NCBI GenBank assembly: GCA_017559385.1
Contig: JAFYSK010000032.1
Coordinates: 1-32,471 of the forward strand
DNA from: Paludibacteraceae bacterium
Lineage (GTDB): Bacteria > Bacteroidota > Bacteroidia > Bacteroidales > Paludibacteraceae
Direction of reading: 5' to 3'
Length of the DNA stretch: 32,471 bases
Below the pieces are notes generated by a model, which had not been told where the DNA came from, did no database searches, and was given only the letters and a program-made list of their open reading frames with translations. Of the stretch, positions 6,378 through 14,526 are shown in pieces (the first letter of the stretch is position 1; each line of letters opens with the position of its first letter). Position numbers and translations under genes: made by a program.

Positions 6378-7229
6378 ATGTCTGAGAACAACCAAATACA
6401 ATTATTCCAAGGCCAGCAAGTTCGCTACCTTTGGGACGAGGAGAAGCAGCAATACTTCTTCTCTGTGGTGGACGTTATCCAAGTACTGACGGATAACGCT
6501 ACGCCACGTCGTTATTGGAGTGACCTCAAGCGCAAACTAAAAGCAGAAGGAAGTGAAGTGTACGAAAAAATCGTACAGTTGAAACTCCCTGCTCCAGATG
6601 GCAAAATGCGCCTCACCGACGTGGCTACCACGGAGCAACTCTTCCGCTTGATCCAATCTGTCCCAAGTAAGAAAGCCGAGCCTTTCAAATTGTGGTTAGC
6701 CGAGGTTGGACGCCAACGCCTTGAGCAGTTGCAAGACCCAGAGCAAAGCATTGAACAAGCTATTCGCGATTATCGTCGCTTGGGTTATTCCGAGGCATGG
6801 ATTAACCAGCGTATTAAGACTATTGAGATTCGCAAGGGATTGACAGATGAGTGGAAGCGTGGTGGAATGAAGGAGGATAGTGATTACGCGATACTGACAG
6901 ATATTATTTCCAAAGCATGGAGTGGAATGACTACCCGCGAGTACAAGCAGCATAAAGGCTTACGCAAAGAGAACTTGCGCGACAATATGACCAATGTGGA
7001 GTTGATGCTCAATGGTTTGGCAGAAGCGGCAGCTACTGAGCTTAGCCAACGTGAGAACCCTAAGGGGTTTACAGAGAATGCGCAGGTGGCTCAACGTGGA
7101 GGTAATGTGGCGCATGTGGCGAGAGAACAATTGGAGCATGAGTTAGGCGGTACCGTTATTTCTGCCAAACGTGCAATTAACTTCACTTCCCCACCAGACG
7201 AACTGCCACTTAACGAGGTAGAGGATTGA
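6378..7229 (+). CDS. Bro-N domain protein with DinD-like C-terminus
   Basis: A 283-residue protein. Residues about 8-115 are a Bro-N (antirepressor-like) domain: it starts IQLFQGQQVRYLWDEE, continues FFSVVDVIQVLTDNATPRRYW and SEVYEKIVQLKL, and ends QSVPSKKAEPFKLWLAEVG. The middle is helical, and the end (ENAQVAQRGGNVAHVAREQL, then VISAKRAINF, about 235-270) resembles the C-terminus of DNA-damage-inducible DinD proteins. Bro-N domains bind DNA in phage antirepressors and related proteins; here a DNA-related role is inferred. No promoter is obvious in the 75 bp after the zeta gene, which holds TTTACACT repeats, so readthrough is possible. Confidence 0.85.
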   Translation: MSENNQIQLFQGQQVRYLWDEEKQQYFFSVVDVIQVLTDNATPRRYWSDLKRKLKAEGSEVYEKIVQLKLPAPDGKMRLTDVATTEQLFRLIQSVPSKKAEPFKLWLAEVGRQRLEQLQDPEQSIEQAIRDYRRLGYSEAWINQRIKTIEIRKGLTDEWKRGGMKEDSDYAILTDIISKAWSGMTTREYKQHKGLRKENLRDNMTNVELMLNGLAEAAATELSQRENPKGFTENAQVAQRGGNVAHVAREQLEHELGGTVISAKRAINFTSPPDELPLNEVED

Positions 7230-7237
7230 TAGTGAAA

Positions 7238-7345
7238 GTTTGAAACATTGAAACTTTGAAACAGCCTTTAGGCCTGAAACTTTGAAACTGCCTTCAGTCC
7301 TGAAACATTGAAACTTTGAAACCAGCGACTTGTCGCCTGAAACTT
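7238..7345. repeat. GAAACTTTGAAAC array with interspersed mini-hairpins
   Basis: Short units GAAACATTGAAACTTTGAAAC and GAAACTTTGAAAC alternate with 12-15 nt inserts that are small palindromes: GCC-TTTAG-GC near 7264, ACTG-CCTT-CAGT at 7288-7299, and GCGAC-TT-GTCGC at 7325-7336. It looks CRISPR-like at a glance but the inserts are self-complementary and far too short. Confidence 0.7.
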
Positions 7346-7389
7346 CGACCACAAATATAAAACCATAGAAACAAAAACAAGGGATCAAA

Positions 7390-7434
7390 AGTGAGTTGTC
7401 CGCAAATATGGGACAACTGAAATTAAGAAAATAA
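7390..7434 (+). pseudogene. Short relic resembling the Bro-N SExxxxxxQLKL segment
   Basis: In frame this reads SELSANMGQLKLRK then stop, matching SEVYEKIVQLKL of the Bro-N gene at 6549-6584. It is also a hairpin: AGTTGTCC (7394-7401) with GGACAACT (7411-7418). A similar piece lies at 8569-8604. Either a decayed Bro-N fragment or a chance palindrome; the repeated match favours a fragment. Confidence 0.35.
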
Positions 7435-7440
7435 ATTAAA

Positions 7441-8208
7441 ATGCAGAAATACTATTTGTACATAGATGAGTGTGGAGATCACAATTTGGCGAACTTTGAC
7501 GAGCAGTTCCCAATCTTCACCCTTTGTGGTGTAATAGTACGCGAAGACAAACGCATTTGGTTAGAAGAGCAGATACAAACTCTAAAACAAGATTTCTGGG
7601 GCAATCAATATACTATTTTACATTCACGTGATATACGCAAATGTCAACGAGGTTTTGAGATTTTGTTTGATTTGGATGTTAAAAAGAATTTTTACGAGCG
7701 TATCAATAATATATTAGGAACCGAAGGCATTTATGTTATAGTCGCTTGCGCTATTCTAAAGGAACCTTACATCCGTAACTACGGAAGGATGAACGACGTG
7801 TACGCACAATCATTGTCATTTGTTTTAGAACGTACAGTATTTTATCTAGATAGTCTAAACCATAAGGATGACATTGAATTGCATACCGTTGTTGAAATGA
7901 GAGGAAAGAAGGAAGATGAAAAACTGCGTTCGTTTTATATGCAACTTTTGGATAAAGGAACATATTGGGTATCAACAGAACGATTAAAGCAATATGCCAA
8001 GTCTTTCACGCTACTGCCTAAAAAGGCAAATGTGGTAGGGTTGCAAGTGGCAGATTTGGTGGCATACCCAATTACTCGACATATATTAGATCCTAACGAG
8101 CCCAATTTGGCTTATGATACGATAAAGAATAACATTTACAGCGAAAACACAAAACAAATTGGAATAAAACTGATTCCTCATCAAGAAAAAAAGGACTGCC
8201 AGAACTGA
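7441..8208 (+). CDS. DUF3800 family protein
   Basis: A 255-residue cytoplasmic protein. The N-terminal YIDECGDH (residues 7-14) is the DUF3800 signature (usually YxDESG), followed by FTLCGVIV, HSRDI at 61-65, VVEMRGKKEDEKL in the middle, and LQVADLVAYPITRH near 201-214. DUF3800 is an RNase H-like fold family with conserved acidic residues, thought to be nuclease-related, and is common in phage, plasmid and defence-associated loci; the activity is not established. Its last bases overlap the hairpin at 8186-8217, so its 3' end lies antisense to the candidate minus-strand small RNA. No promoter of the usual type is visible just upstream. Confidence 0.85.
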   Translation: MQKYYLYIDECGDHNLANFDEQFPIFTLCGVIVREDKRIWLEEQIQTLKQDFWGNQYTILHSRDIRKCQRGFEILFDLDVKKNFYERINNILGTEGIYVIVACAILKEPYIRNYGRMNDVYAQSLSFVLERTVFYLDSLNHKDDIELHTVVEMRGKKEDEKLRSFYMQLLDKGTYWVSTERLKQYAKSFTLLPKKANVVGLQVADLVAYPITRHILDPNEPNLAYDTIKNNIYSENTKQIGIKLIPHQEKKDCQN

Positions 8209-8217
8209 CAATCCTTT
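8186..8217 (-). terminator. Minus-strand intrinsic terminator overlapping the DUF3800 stop
   Basis: AAAGGACTGCCAG (8190-8202) and CTGACAATCCTTT (8205-8217) can pair over 13 positions, counting two G-U pairs in the minus-strand RNA; the innermost pair must open for the loop. Minus-strand RNA ends in U7 (A-run 8186-8192). On the plus strand there are only three T, so it is a poorer terminator there. Confidence 0.65.
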
Positions 8218-8257
8218 CAACCGGGGACACCCCAGTCCATATTCCAAATTGGAATGT
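8186..8257 (-). ncRNA. Candidate minus-strand small RNA
   Basis: A minus-strand promoter at 8264-8295 and a strong minus-strand terminator at 8186-8217 bracket about 70 nt with no ORF. Reading the minus strand, the RNA would contain a palindrome ATTCCAATTTGGAAT (8231-8245), a hairpin ACTGGGG-TGT-CCCCGGT (about 8219-8235), and the terminator stem. It overlaps the 3' end of the DUF3800 gene, whose stop is at 8206-8208, in antisense. The exact 5' end is inferred from the -7 box. No known RNA family recognised. Confidence 0.5.
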
Positions 8258-8263
8258 TCGCTG

Positions 8264-8295
8264 CAAAGGTACTACAAAAAATGCAAATATGCAAG
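8264..8295 (-). promoter_or_regulatory. Minus-strand promoter of the candidate small RNA
   Basis: Minus strand: CTTG (8292-8295), 20-nt gap, TACCTTTG (8264-8271). The same elements and spacing occur in the promoter at 30745-30776. Confidence 0.65.
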
Positions 8296-8342
8296 TTTTT
8301 AGAGAAAAAAATGTATTTTTGGATATAAAAAGTGCATATTTG

Positions 8343-8568
8343 CAGCATTTAGCGTGAAGAAGTGCCTTGAATGGCACTTCGAGCGCAGCGCCCGAAGAGT
8401 CCCCACTCTGAGGATTAAGCGCAAGCATAGAATGGCGTGACCCGCCGCGGTCGCGCAGCCGTATGGCTTAAGGATGGTGCTATTCAATGTAGGCACGACC
8501 GCCAATTTGTATTTGCGCCTGAAGCATCAACCAAATGGTTACAAATTGTAACGGTTTTAAATATAGAT
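8343..8568. other. String of short hairpins, no convincing gene
   Basis: Adjacent small palindromes: GAAGTGCC-TTGAAT-GGCACTTC (about 8357-8378), GCGC-A-GCGC (about 8382), AGAGT-CCCC-ACTCT (about 8396-8409), AGCC-GTAT-GGCT (about 8457-8468). A 69-codon frame crosses the region but has no known family, promoter or signal. Confidence 0.5.
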
Positions 8569-8604
8569 AATGAAGTGTACGCAAATATCGTACAACTGAA
8601 CATT
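8569..8604 (+). pseudogene. Second short relic of the Bro-N segment
   Basis: Reads NEVYANIVQLNI, close to SEVYEKIVQLKL of the Bro-N gene, with the palindrome GTACG-CAAATAT-CGTAC (8577-8593) matching GTACG-AAAAAAT-CGTAC in that gene. The rest of the surrounding frame does not match Bro-N. From here to 8789 there is only low-complexity sequence (CTACACC and GGGTAGGCT repeats, a GCCC-AAA-GGGC hairpin near 8728). Confidence 0.35.
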
Positions 8605-8789
8605 GAAAAATCGCCGCCATTGCGCAAAAAACTCCCCTCCCTTTAGGGCAGGGGCTGGGGGTAGGCTTGTTTAGGGTAAGGATTTAGGATAGGCTAATTT
8701 GTTTTCACGCCTCTACACCCTACACAGCCCAAAGGGCGCTACACTATACACCAAAAATTGACAAACAATTTATTAAATCATACATTTTT

Positions 8790-11700
8790 ATGAAAACTTT
8801 TACAAATTTAATTAAACGTGCTTCTCTTAGCACATTTAATAAGAAGAGATACTATCTCTTCATTATTATGCTCCTCACGCTAGGAATAGGATCAGCGTGG
8901 GCAGAGACGGCAAGCAAAGAATGGGATTTAACCTCCTCATCCTCAGAGTGGACGAATTGTGATTGTGTTACTTATTTCTCTCAACCCTATGGTATCAAGA
9001 AAAAGGGTGCGTATATCATTAATAAAAATATTCCAGATTTCATTAATTACTCTTCAACTGCAAGCAGTATTGAAATTGGTGTGAAAAGTTTATGTAATGG
9101 TGATACTCCAAGCCAACTAACAATTTCATTGGTAGATGCGTCTGGTAATGTTGTAGGTTCAGGTCAAACAATCACTCCAGACAATGCTTCTGCCGGTGGC
9201 GGCGAAACTCCAGGAACTGGTGGTGGCAGTGCTAATGTAACATATGACTTTACAAAAATTGATGGTTTTAGTTCTTGGCCTACTTCTTATGCTAATGGTA
9301 TGGGTGATGTAGTTTATACCGAAGCAACTGTAAAATTTACTGGTGCTATAAAGCAGGCCCAAACTATCACAGATTGCCCTGTAACAAAAGGTGGACAAGT
9401 ACAATTAGTTCTAAATGAAGCGTATGCAGATAGAGATATCACAAATATTACTTTTGTGTGTAGACAGTGGGGAACAAAAGCTCAAACAATAACACTTCAT
9501 TATTCAACAGACAAAGGTGTAAATTATACAACGACAGAAATAACTTCTACTGATTTTACAATTTCATCAGCAGAACTACCAGAAGGAACAAATGCTGTGA
9601 AAATTACTTTCTTTAGTTCAAGTAATCAAGTAGGTATAGAATCGGTTACTTTTTCACTTTCTTCAGGTGAAGGTTCATCTAGTGGCGAAACTCCAACCCC
9701 TTCTGTTTCTGTAGCTCCAGCATCTTATACTTTTGCAACTACCAATGTAGGAGAAACTGCGACACAAGAGTTTACCATTACAGCAAAATCAGTTGTGTTG
9801 TCAACACTTTCTGCAAGTATTGACAACACAACTGATTTTGCTGTTAGTGCTATTACTGGTGATAAAGTTACAGTCACCTACCAACCTAAATCAGCAGGAG
9901 ATCATACTGCAACTATGACAGTTAAGGCAGGTGAAGAGGCTTCTACTACTGTTGCTCTTACAGGTAAAGCAGTTGCTGCATTAGAGGGTACTTGGATTCT
10001 CGTAACTGATGCATCATCTCTCAATGTTGGTGATAAAATTATCATTGCAGCTAAAGAATCTGACGTTGCTCTAAGTACTACACAAGCAGGCAACAATAGA
10101 CCAGAAGTAGCAATAACAAAAAATGATAATACTATTACTGCGACTTCTGAAACACAAGTTTTGACATTGCAAGCTGGTAATAAGGAAAACACACTCGCTT
10201 TATACACTGGCGATGGTTATTTGTATGCTGCATCTTCTAGTAATAACTATTTGAGAACAGAAACCACTCTTTCTGACAACTCTTCTTGGACTATTTCTAT
10301 TGCGGATGGTACTGCCACATTGACTGCTCAAGGAACATATACAAGAAATACAATGTTCTACAACCAATCAAGCAAAATTTTCGCTTGTTATGCTAGCAAT
10401 ACTACTACCCAAAAGGCTATCGCTATCTACAAGAATACTAACGGTAAACAATTGGCAGGACTTGCATACGCAACAACCCAATACCTCACTAAGTTAGGCG
10501 ATGCATTTACTACACCAACACTTACTAACCCTAATTCTTTGACCGTTACTTACAGCAGTAGTGATAACAATGTTGCTACAGTTGATAATACAGGTACTGT
10601 TGCTATCAAAGCTGCAGGTGTTGTTACCATCACAGCATCTTTTGCAGGAAACTCATCTTTCCTAGAAGGTTCTGCTAAATATACTCTTTGCGTAACTGAG
10701 CATGCTGGAACAGAGGCTGATCCATACTCTGTGGCTGACGCAAGACGAGTAATTGATGTAATGGAAACAGCAGAAGGTGTTTATGCAACTGGTATTGTAA
10801 GCGAGATCGTAACTGCTTACAATGCAACATATGGCAATATCACCTATAATATTTCTATTGATGGTTCAACAGCTGCTGATCAGTTACAAGCATATCGCGG
10901 CAAAGGAGAAAATGGTGAAAACTTCTCTTCTGCTGATGATATTAAAGTAGGTGATGAAGTTGTTATTAAGGGTAATTTGAAACTACACAACGGTACACTA
11001 TACGAATTTGATGCTGACAACCAATTGGTAAGTCTCAAACGCGAGAAACAACAAGCAGGTCTTGCATACGAAGAAAAAGAACACACTGCTAATGTAGGTG
11101 AAGACTTTACAGAACCAACACTTACTAACCCTAATAGTTTGACCGTTACCTATAGCAGTAGCAATGCCGCTTTGGCTACCGTTGATGCGACAACAGGTGA
11201 GGTTTCTATCCTTGCAGCAGGTAAAGTGACTATCACAGCTTCTTCTGCAGCTGATGCAACCTACGCTGCAGGTTCTGCTTCTTATAACATTACTATCACC
11301 GATCCAAGTCTTGCTGTTGCAACTCTGCCATTCACATACAATAGTGGCAAGGCTGCTATCGAAACAACTGCGGGTATCACACACTCAGGTCTCGGTTCTG
11401 ACTATACCGCTGCTGGTGTACCACCACTCAAGTTCGATACAGAGGGTGACAATGTTATCGTTCACTACGATCAACAAGCGGGCGAGTTCTCATTTGTTTT
11501 GAAACAAAATGGTCAAACCGCTGGTACCTTCACTGTATATGAGTCTGCAAATGGCGAGGATTATACTCCGGTTTGGACCGGTGGTGATTTAGGAAATGCT
11601 AAATCTGAGACTATTACTCCTATTTTGGCGGCAGCTTCTCGTTATGTGAAGTTTGAATATACAACCAAGCCTTCTGGTACTAACTACGGTTTGGGTAGCA

Positions 11701-14102
11701 TCTCTATCCAAAAACCTGATTTCCGCCAAGAGGCTAGTCTTACTTGGAGTGTAGGGTCTGTGACATTGAATCAGGGTGACAATGCTAATGTCCCAACATT
11801 GTCTAATCCAAATGGATTGACTCTAACTTCTTGCACTACTACCAATGATGCAGTGGCAACCGTATCACCAGAAGGTGTTATTACTCTTGTAGGTGCTATT
11901 GGTACAACAACTATCACGGCTACATTTGAAGGTAACGAGGATTACAAACCTGCTGAGGTTTCTTGTACAATCACTGTCGTTAAAGAACAAATCCCTACTG
12001 GAACCTTCGCTCTCTATACTGGAGAAATCGTAGAAGGTGATTATGTTATTGTTTATGACAACTTCGCAATGAACACAACATCATCTGCAGCTCTACGTCT
12101 CCAATATCAAGAGGTAACACCTGCTGAAAATAAGCTTGTGAACCCAGCAAGTCAAATTGTATGGCATGTTGCAGCTAACGGCGAGTACTGGACACTTTAT
12201 AATGATTACGATGAAGTATATGCTGTAAGTACAGGCGTTAAGAATCAAGCAACTACAGCAAAAGAAGTAACAGATAAAGCTAAATGGTCTATTTCAGGAA
12301 CAGAGACATACGACATGGCAAACCTTGACAGAGAGAATGGTAGCGATCCTGATAATAAATACTTAAGAAAGAATAGTGATGTGGGTTTTGCTTGCTATAA
12401 AGATGCTACTGGCGGTCAATTAACTCTATATAGAAAGCAAACTCCACACATAGTTACAGTTGCTGCTTGTACAAATGGTTCAGTAAGTGCTTCTGGAGTG
12501 GTTGATACAAAGGCTCTATCAGGCGATATTATCACCCTAAGCAATACTCCTGAGTTTGATTATCAATTTGTGGGATACAATGTTTATAAAACAGGAGATG
12601 AGACTACTGTAATTACAGTAACAAATGGCACATTCACAATGCCTGCATTTGATGTAACAATTTCTGCCACCTTTGAGGCAATCCAGGAAACAACCATAAC
12701 TCTCTCTGGTAAATTCTCTACTGGCGAATATGAATACGCTGAGTTTGCTACTGGTAACTTGCAACACAATCCTAAATCTGGCGATTGGCGCTTTGCTAAA
12801 CAACAATACCAATACGTAGGTAAAGACAATATCTATGTTGGTAAAGAGGATTACAAAGGTTGGATTGACTTGTTTGGTTGGAGTGCTGATGGTAACTTTG
12901 GTGTTAACCCTTCTAACGATAATGCAAACTACCAAGGTGAGTTTGTTGACTGGGGTACATTGTTTCCTGAAGAAGGCTGGTCAACCCTTTCTAAAAACCA
13001 ATGGAATTACCTTCTCAACGAACGTACAAATGCTGCTTCTTTGAAGCAAATCGCTATGGTAGGTGAAACTTTAGGTATCATGCTCTTCCCTGACGAGTGG
13101 ACTCTTCCTGCTGGTTGTGCACCAACCAAACAAACTCATCACGATGAAGAAGATGGCGAAGACCATTCCTGTGATTTTGTTAGTTACAATTACACCCTAG
13201 CTCAATGGACTGAACTCGAAAAAGCAGGTGCTATCTTCTTGCCTGCTGCAGGTCGCCGTACTGGTGGTTGGGGTAATACTACAGTCTCACCTCATATAGT
13301 TGGAACAGCGGGTGATAAGATGGATGCTGATGGTCACTACAAACACTATGCTGATTACTATGCATACTATTGGACAAGCACCAAAACAGACGGCAAAGTC
13401 AATTACCTTATCAACTGCACACTTGTTGACAAAGTTAAAGATACATACACAGTACATGCAGGTCACGTAAATTGGGCAGAGGAGGCTCGCTATGGTCAAA
13501 GCGTTCGTCTTGCTAAGGTAACTAGCACAGCATACACCCGCATAGTAACCAATGGCAACTACGGTACAATCTGCTTGCCATATGCTTCAAGCAACTATAC
13601 AGGTATGGAGCTCTATGAGGTATCATGGTTGAAAGCAGAAACTGGTCTATATTTGGATCAATTGGCAGCTGGCGCTCAACTCGTGGCTGGTAAACCATAT
13701 ATCTTCCGAGCAACTGCTTCTGAAATCACCGTAACATACACAGGCGATGCAAAAGCTGCTCCTGTAGCAGGAGCAAATGGCTTGACAGGTACATTTACCG
13801 ATATTGCAACTGGTGACGCTGCTTTGGTTGGTAATTATATCATTGCTCAAAACCAAATTTGGGTTGCAGGTGCAAATAACTCATTGCCAGCAAATCGTGC
13901 ATACATCAATGCTACATTAGTTCCTACTACCGAGCAACCTAAGCTCGCAGGTCGTCGTCGCGTATGCATGGGCGAGAACGCTGCTACTGGTCTTGACAAT
14001 ATCACCAATGGTGAGAATACCACTATCAAGGTGATTGAGAACGGTCAACTCATCATTATCCGCAACGGCGAGAAGTTCAACGCACAAGGCGTTCGCTTCT
14101 AG
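8790..14102 (+). CDS. 1770-residue secreted multidomain surface protein
   Basis: The N-terminal signal is extended, ending LLTLGIGSAWA (about residue 38). Domains by position: two beta-sandwich-like segments (40-140 and 148-297) joined by a Gly/Thr linker; an Ig-like ASPM/HYDIN-type domain (about 304-395, VAPASYTF onward); a beta-rich domain (398-550) whose relative recurs at 1068-1217; three Big_2-type Ig domains (about 557-637, 756-841, 979-1066, with NPNSLTVTYSSS); an OB-fold-like domain (638-752, VGDEVVIKGNL); a discoidin-like segment (847-977); a bacterial repeat domain (1220-1299); a FISUMP-like domain (1301-1580, WIDLFGWSADGNFG, FLPAAGRRTGGWGN, YYWTSTK); and a C-terminal module ending ENGQLIIIRNGEKFNAQG, the tail shared with two other proteins here. 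No catalytic motif is apparent; it is probably an adhesin or glycan-binding protein. No consensus promoter is visible upstream. A 43-codon peptide gene follows. Confidence 0.9.
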   Translation: MKTFTNLIKRASLSTFNKKRYYLFIIMLLTLGIGSAWAETASKEWDLTSSSSEWTNCDCVTYFSQPYGIKKKGAYIINKNIPDFINYSSTASSIEIGVKSLCNGDTPSQLTISLVDASGNVVGSGQTITPDNASAGGGETPGTGGGSANVTYDFTKIDGFSSWPTSYANGMGDVVYTEATVKFTGAIKQAQTITDCPVTKGGQVQLVLNEAYADRDITNITFVCRQWGTKAQTITLHYSTDKGVNYTTTEITSTDFTISSAELPEGTNAVKITFFSSSNQVGIESVTFSLSSGEGSSSGETPTPSVSVAPASYTFATTNVGETATQEFTITAKSVVLSTLSASIDNTTDFAVSAITGDKVTVTYQPKSAGDHTATMTVKAGEEASTTVALTGKAVAALEGTWILVTDASSLNVGDKIIIAAKESDVALSTTQAGNNRPEVAITKNDNTITATSETQVLTLQAGNKENTLALYTGDGYLYAASSSNNYLRTETTLSDNSSWTISIADGTATLTAQGTYTRNTMFYNQSSKIFACYASNTTTQKAIAIYKNTNGKQLAGLAYATTQYLTKLGDAFTTPTLTNPNSLTVTYSSSDNNVATVDNTGTVAIKAAGVVTITASFAGNSSFLEGSAKYTLCVTEHAGTEADPYSVADARRVIDVMETAEGVYATGIVSEIVTAYNATYGNITYNISIDGSTAADQLQAYRGKGENGENFSSADDIKVGDEVVIKGNLKLHNGTLYEFDADNQLVSLKREKQQAGLAYEEKEHTANVGEDFTEPTLTNPNSLTVTYSSSNAALATVDATTGEVSILAAGKVTITASSAADATYAAGSASYNITITDPSLAVATLPFTYNSGKAAIETTAGITHSGLGSDYTAAGVPPLKFDTEGDNVIVHYDQQAGEFSFVLKQNGQTAGTFTVYESANGEDYTPVWTGGDLGNAKSETITPILAAASRYVKFEYTTKPSGTNYGLGSISIQKPDFRQEASLTWSVGSVTLNQGDNANVPTLSNPNGLTLTSCTTTNDAVATVSPEGVITLVGAIGTTTITATFEGNEDYKPAEVSCTITVVKEQIPTGTFALYTGEIVEGDYVIVYDNFAMNTTSSAALRLQYQEVTPAENKLVNPASQIVWHVAANGEYWTLYNDYDEVYAVSTGVKNQATTAKEVTDKAKWSISGTETYDMANLDRENGSDPDNKYLRKNSDVGFACYKDATGGQLTLYRKQTPHIVTVAACTNGSVSASGVVDTKALSGDIITLSNTPEFDYQFVGYNVYKTGDETTVITVTNGTFTMPAFDVTISATFEAIQETTITLSGKFSTGEYEYAEFATGNLQHNPKSGDWRFAKQQYQYVGKDNIYVGKEDYKGWIDLFGWSADGNFGVNPSNDNANYQGEFVDWGTLFPEEGWSTLSKNQWNYLLNERTNAASLKQIAMVGETLGIMLFPDEWTLPAGCAPTKQTHHDEEDGEDHSCDFVSYNYTLAQWTELEKAGAIFLPAAGRRTGGWGNTTVSPHIVGTAGDKMDADGHYKHYADYYAYYWTSTKTDGKVNYLINCTLVDKVKDTYTVHAGHVNWAEEARYGQSVRLAKVTSTAYTRIVTNGNYGTICLPYASSNYTGMELYEVSWLKAETGLYLDQLAAGAQLVAGKPYIFRATASEITVTYTGDAKAAPVAGANGLTGTFTDIATGDAALVGNYIIAQNQIWVAGANNSLPANRAYINATLVPTTEQPKLAGRRRVCMGENAATGLDNITNGENTTIKVIENGQLIIIRNGEKFNAQGVRF

Positions 14103-14228
14103 AAGCTAGTTGAAAGCGTTTTAGGAGTTTTAGTCGCAGCGTAGCTGCTGTTCTAAAGGTGAGCTGCGCTCGACTAAATCACCCTTAAAACTTTTAAAAC
14201 CTTTAAAACTATTAAAACTCTTTTTGAA
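14103..14228. repeat. TTTTAG/TTAAAAC short repeats with variable mini-hairpins
   Basis: GTTTTAGGAGTTTTAGTCGC, then the palindrome GCAGC-GTA-GCTGC, then TTAAAACTTTTAAAACC-type repeats. The same flanks occur at 19400-19450 around a different palindrome (GCACC-TGT-GGTGC). Confidence 0.6.
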
Positions 14229-14232
14229 TATT

Positions 14233-14364
14233 ATGAAAAAAGTATATATCGCGCCTCAAACAGAGGCAATTGAGCTTCTCGGAGCAAACACTATCATGAC
14301 AGGTAGTACCATCATAGGATGGGGTAGTGGTGGAGGAGGATTTTATGACGGTCCTGGAGAATAA
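14233..14364 (+). CDS. 43-residue Gly-rich peptide following a giant surface protein (copy 1)
   Basis: A short ORF, MKKVYIAPQTEAIELLGANT continuing IMTGS and ending in a Gly-rich tail GWGSGGGGFYDGPGE. It is homologous, at the same length (43 residues), to the peptide at 27392-27523: the shared pattern is M-K-K-x-Y-x-x-P-x-T-E-A-I-x-L-L-G-x-N-x-I-M, then a Gly-rich end. Both lie directly after a giant secreted protein (here 130 bp after its stop) and before a terminator (14415-14445). The leader-like conserved N-terminus and variable Gly-rich C-terminus recall precursor peptides, but no processing gene is nearby. No function known to me. Confidence 0.7.
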   Translation: MKKVYIAPQTEAIELLGANTIMTGSTIIGWGSGGGGFYDGPGE

Positions 14365-14377
14365 TCCAAGGTAATTC

Positions 14378-14442
14378 CCTCCCCTTTGCGGAGTGATCCG
14401 CTGCAATAACAAACAATCGTGCCCACTCGCGTAGGCACGATT
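14378..14442 (+). repeat. Left direct repeat flanking the DUF3990 module
   Basis: Shares TTGCGGAGTGATCCGCTG and AATCGTGCCCACTCGCGTAG-GCACGATT with 15451-15514. Only the short stretch between these two blocks differs. It contains a GCGGA-GTGA-TCCGC hairpin and the terminator stem. Confidence 0.85.
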
Positions 14443-14445
14443 TTT
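14415..14445 (+). terminator. Intrinsic terminator after the giant protein and peptide
   Basis: AATCGTGCC (14415-14423) pairs with GGCACGATT (14434-14442), followed by a T5 run (14441-14445). Confidence 0.85.
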
Positions 14446-14465
14446 GTTTGTAATTTGATAAAAAA

Positions 14466-14497
14466 TTTGGATATATCAGAAAAATAATGTAATTTTG
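14466..14497 (+). promoter_or_regulatory. Promoter of the DUF3791/DUF3990 operon
   Basis: TTTG at 14466-14469, a 20-nt gap, TAATTTTG at 14490-14497, about 30 nt before the ATG at 14527. Confidence 0.8.
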
Positions 14498-14526
14498 CAG
14501 CGAGAATAAAATTATCTTTCTATTGT

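Noticed and set aside
7238-7345. CRISPR array
   Set aside because: Inserts are 12-15 nt and self-complementary, units vary, and there are no cas genes.
8437-8646. 69-codon plus-strand ORF
   Set aside because: Only the short NEVYANIVQLN piece is recognisable; the rest crosses hairpin-rich non-coding DNA.
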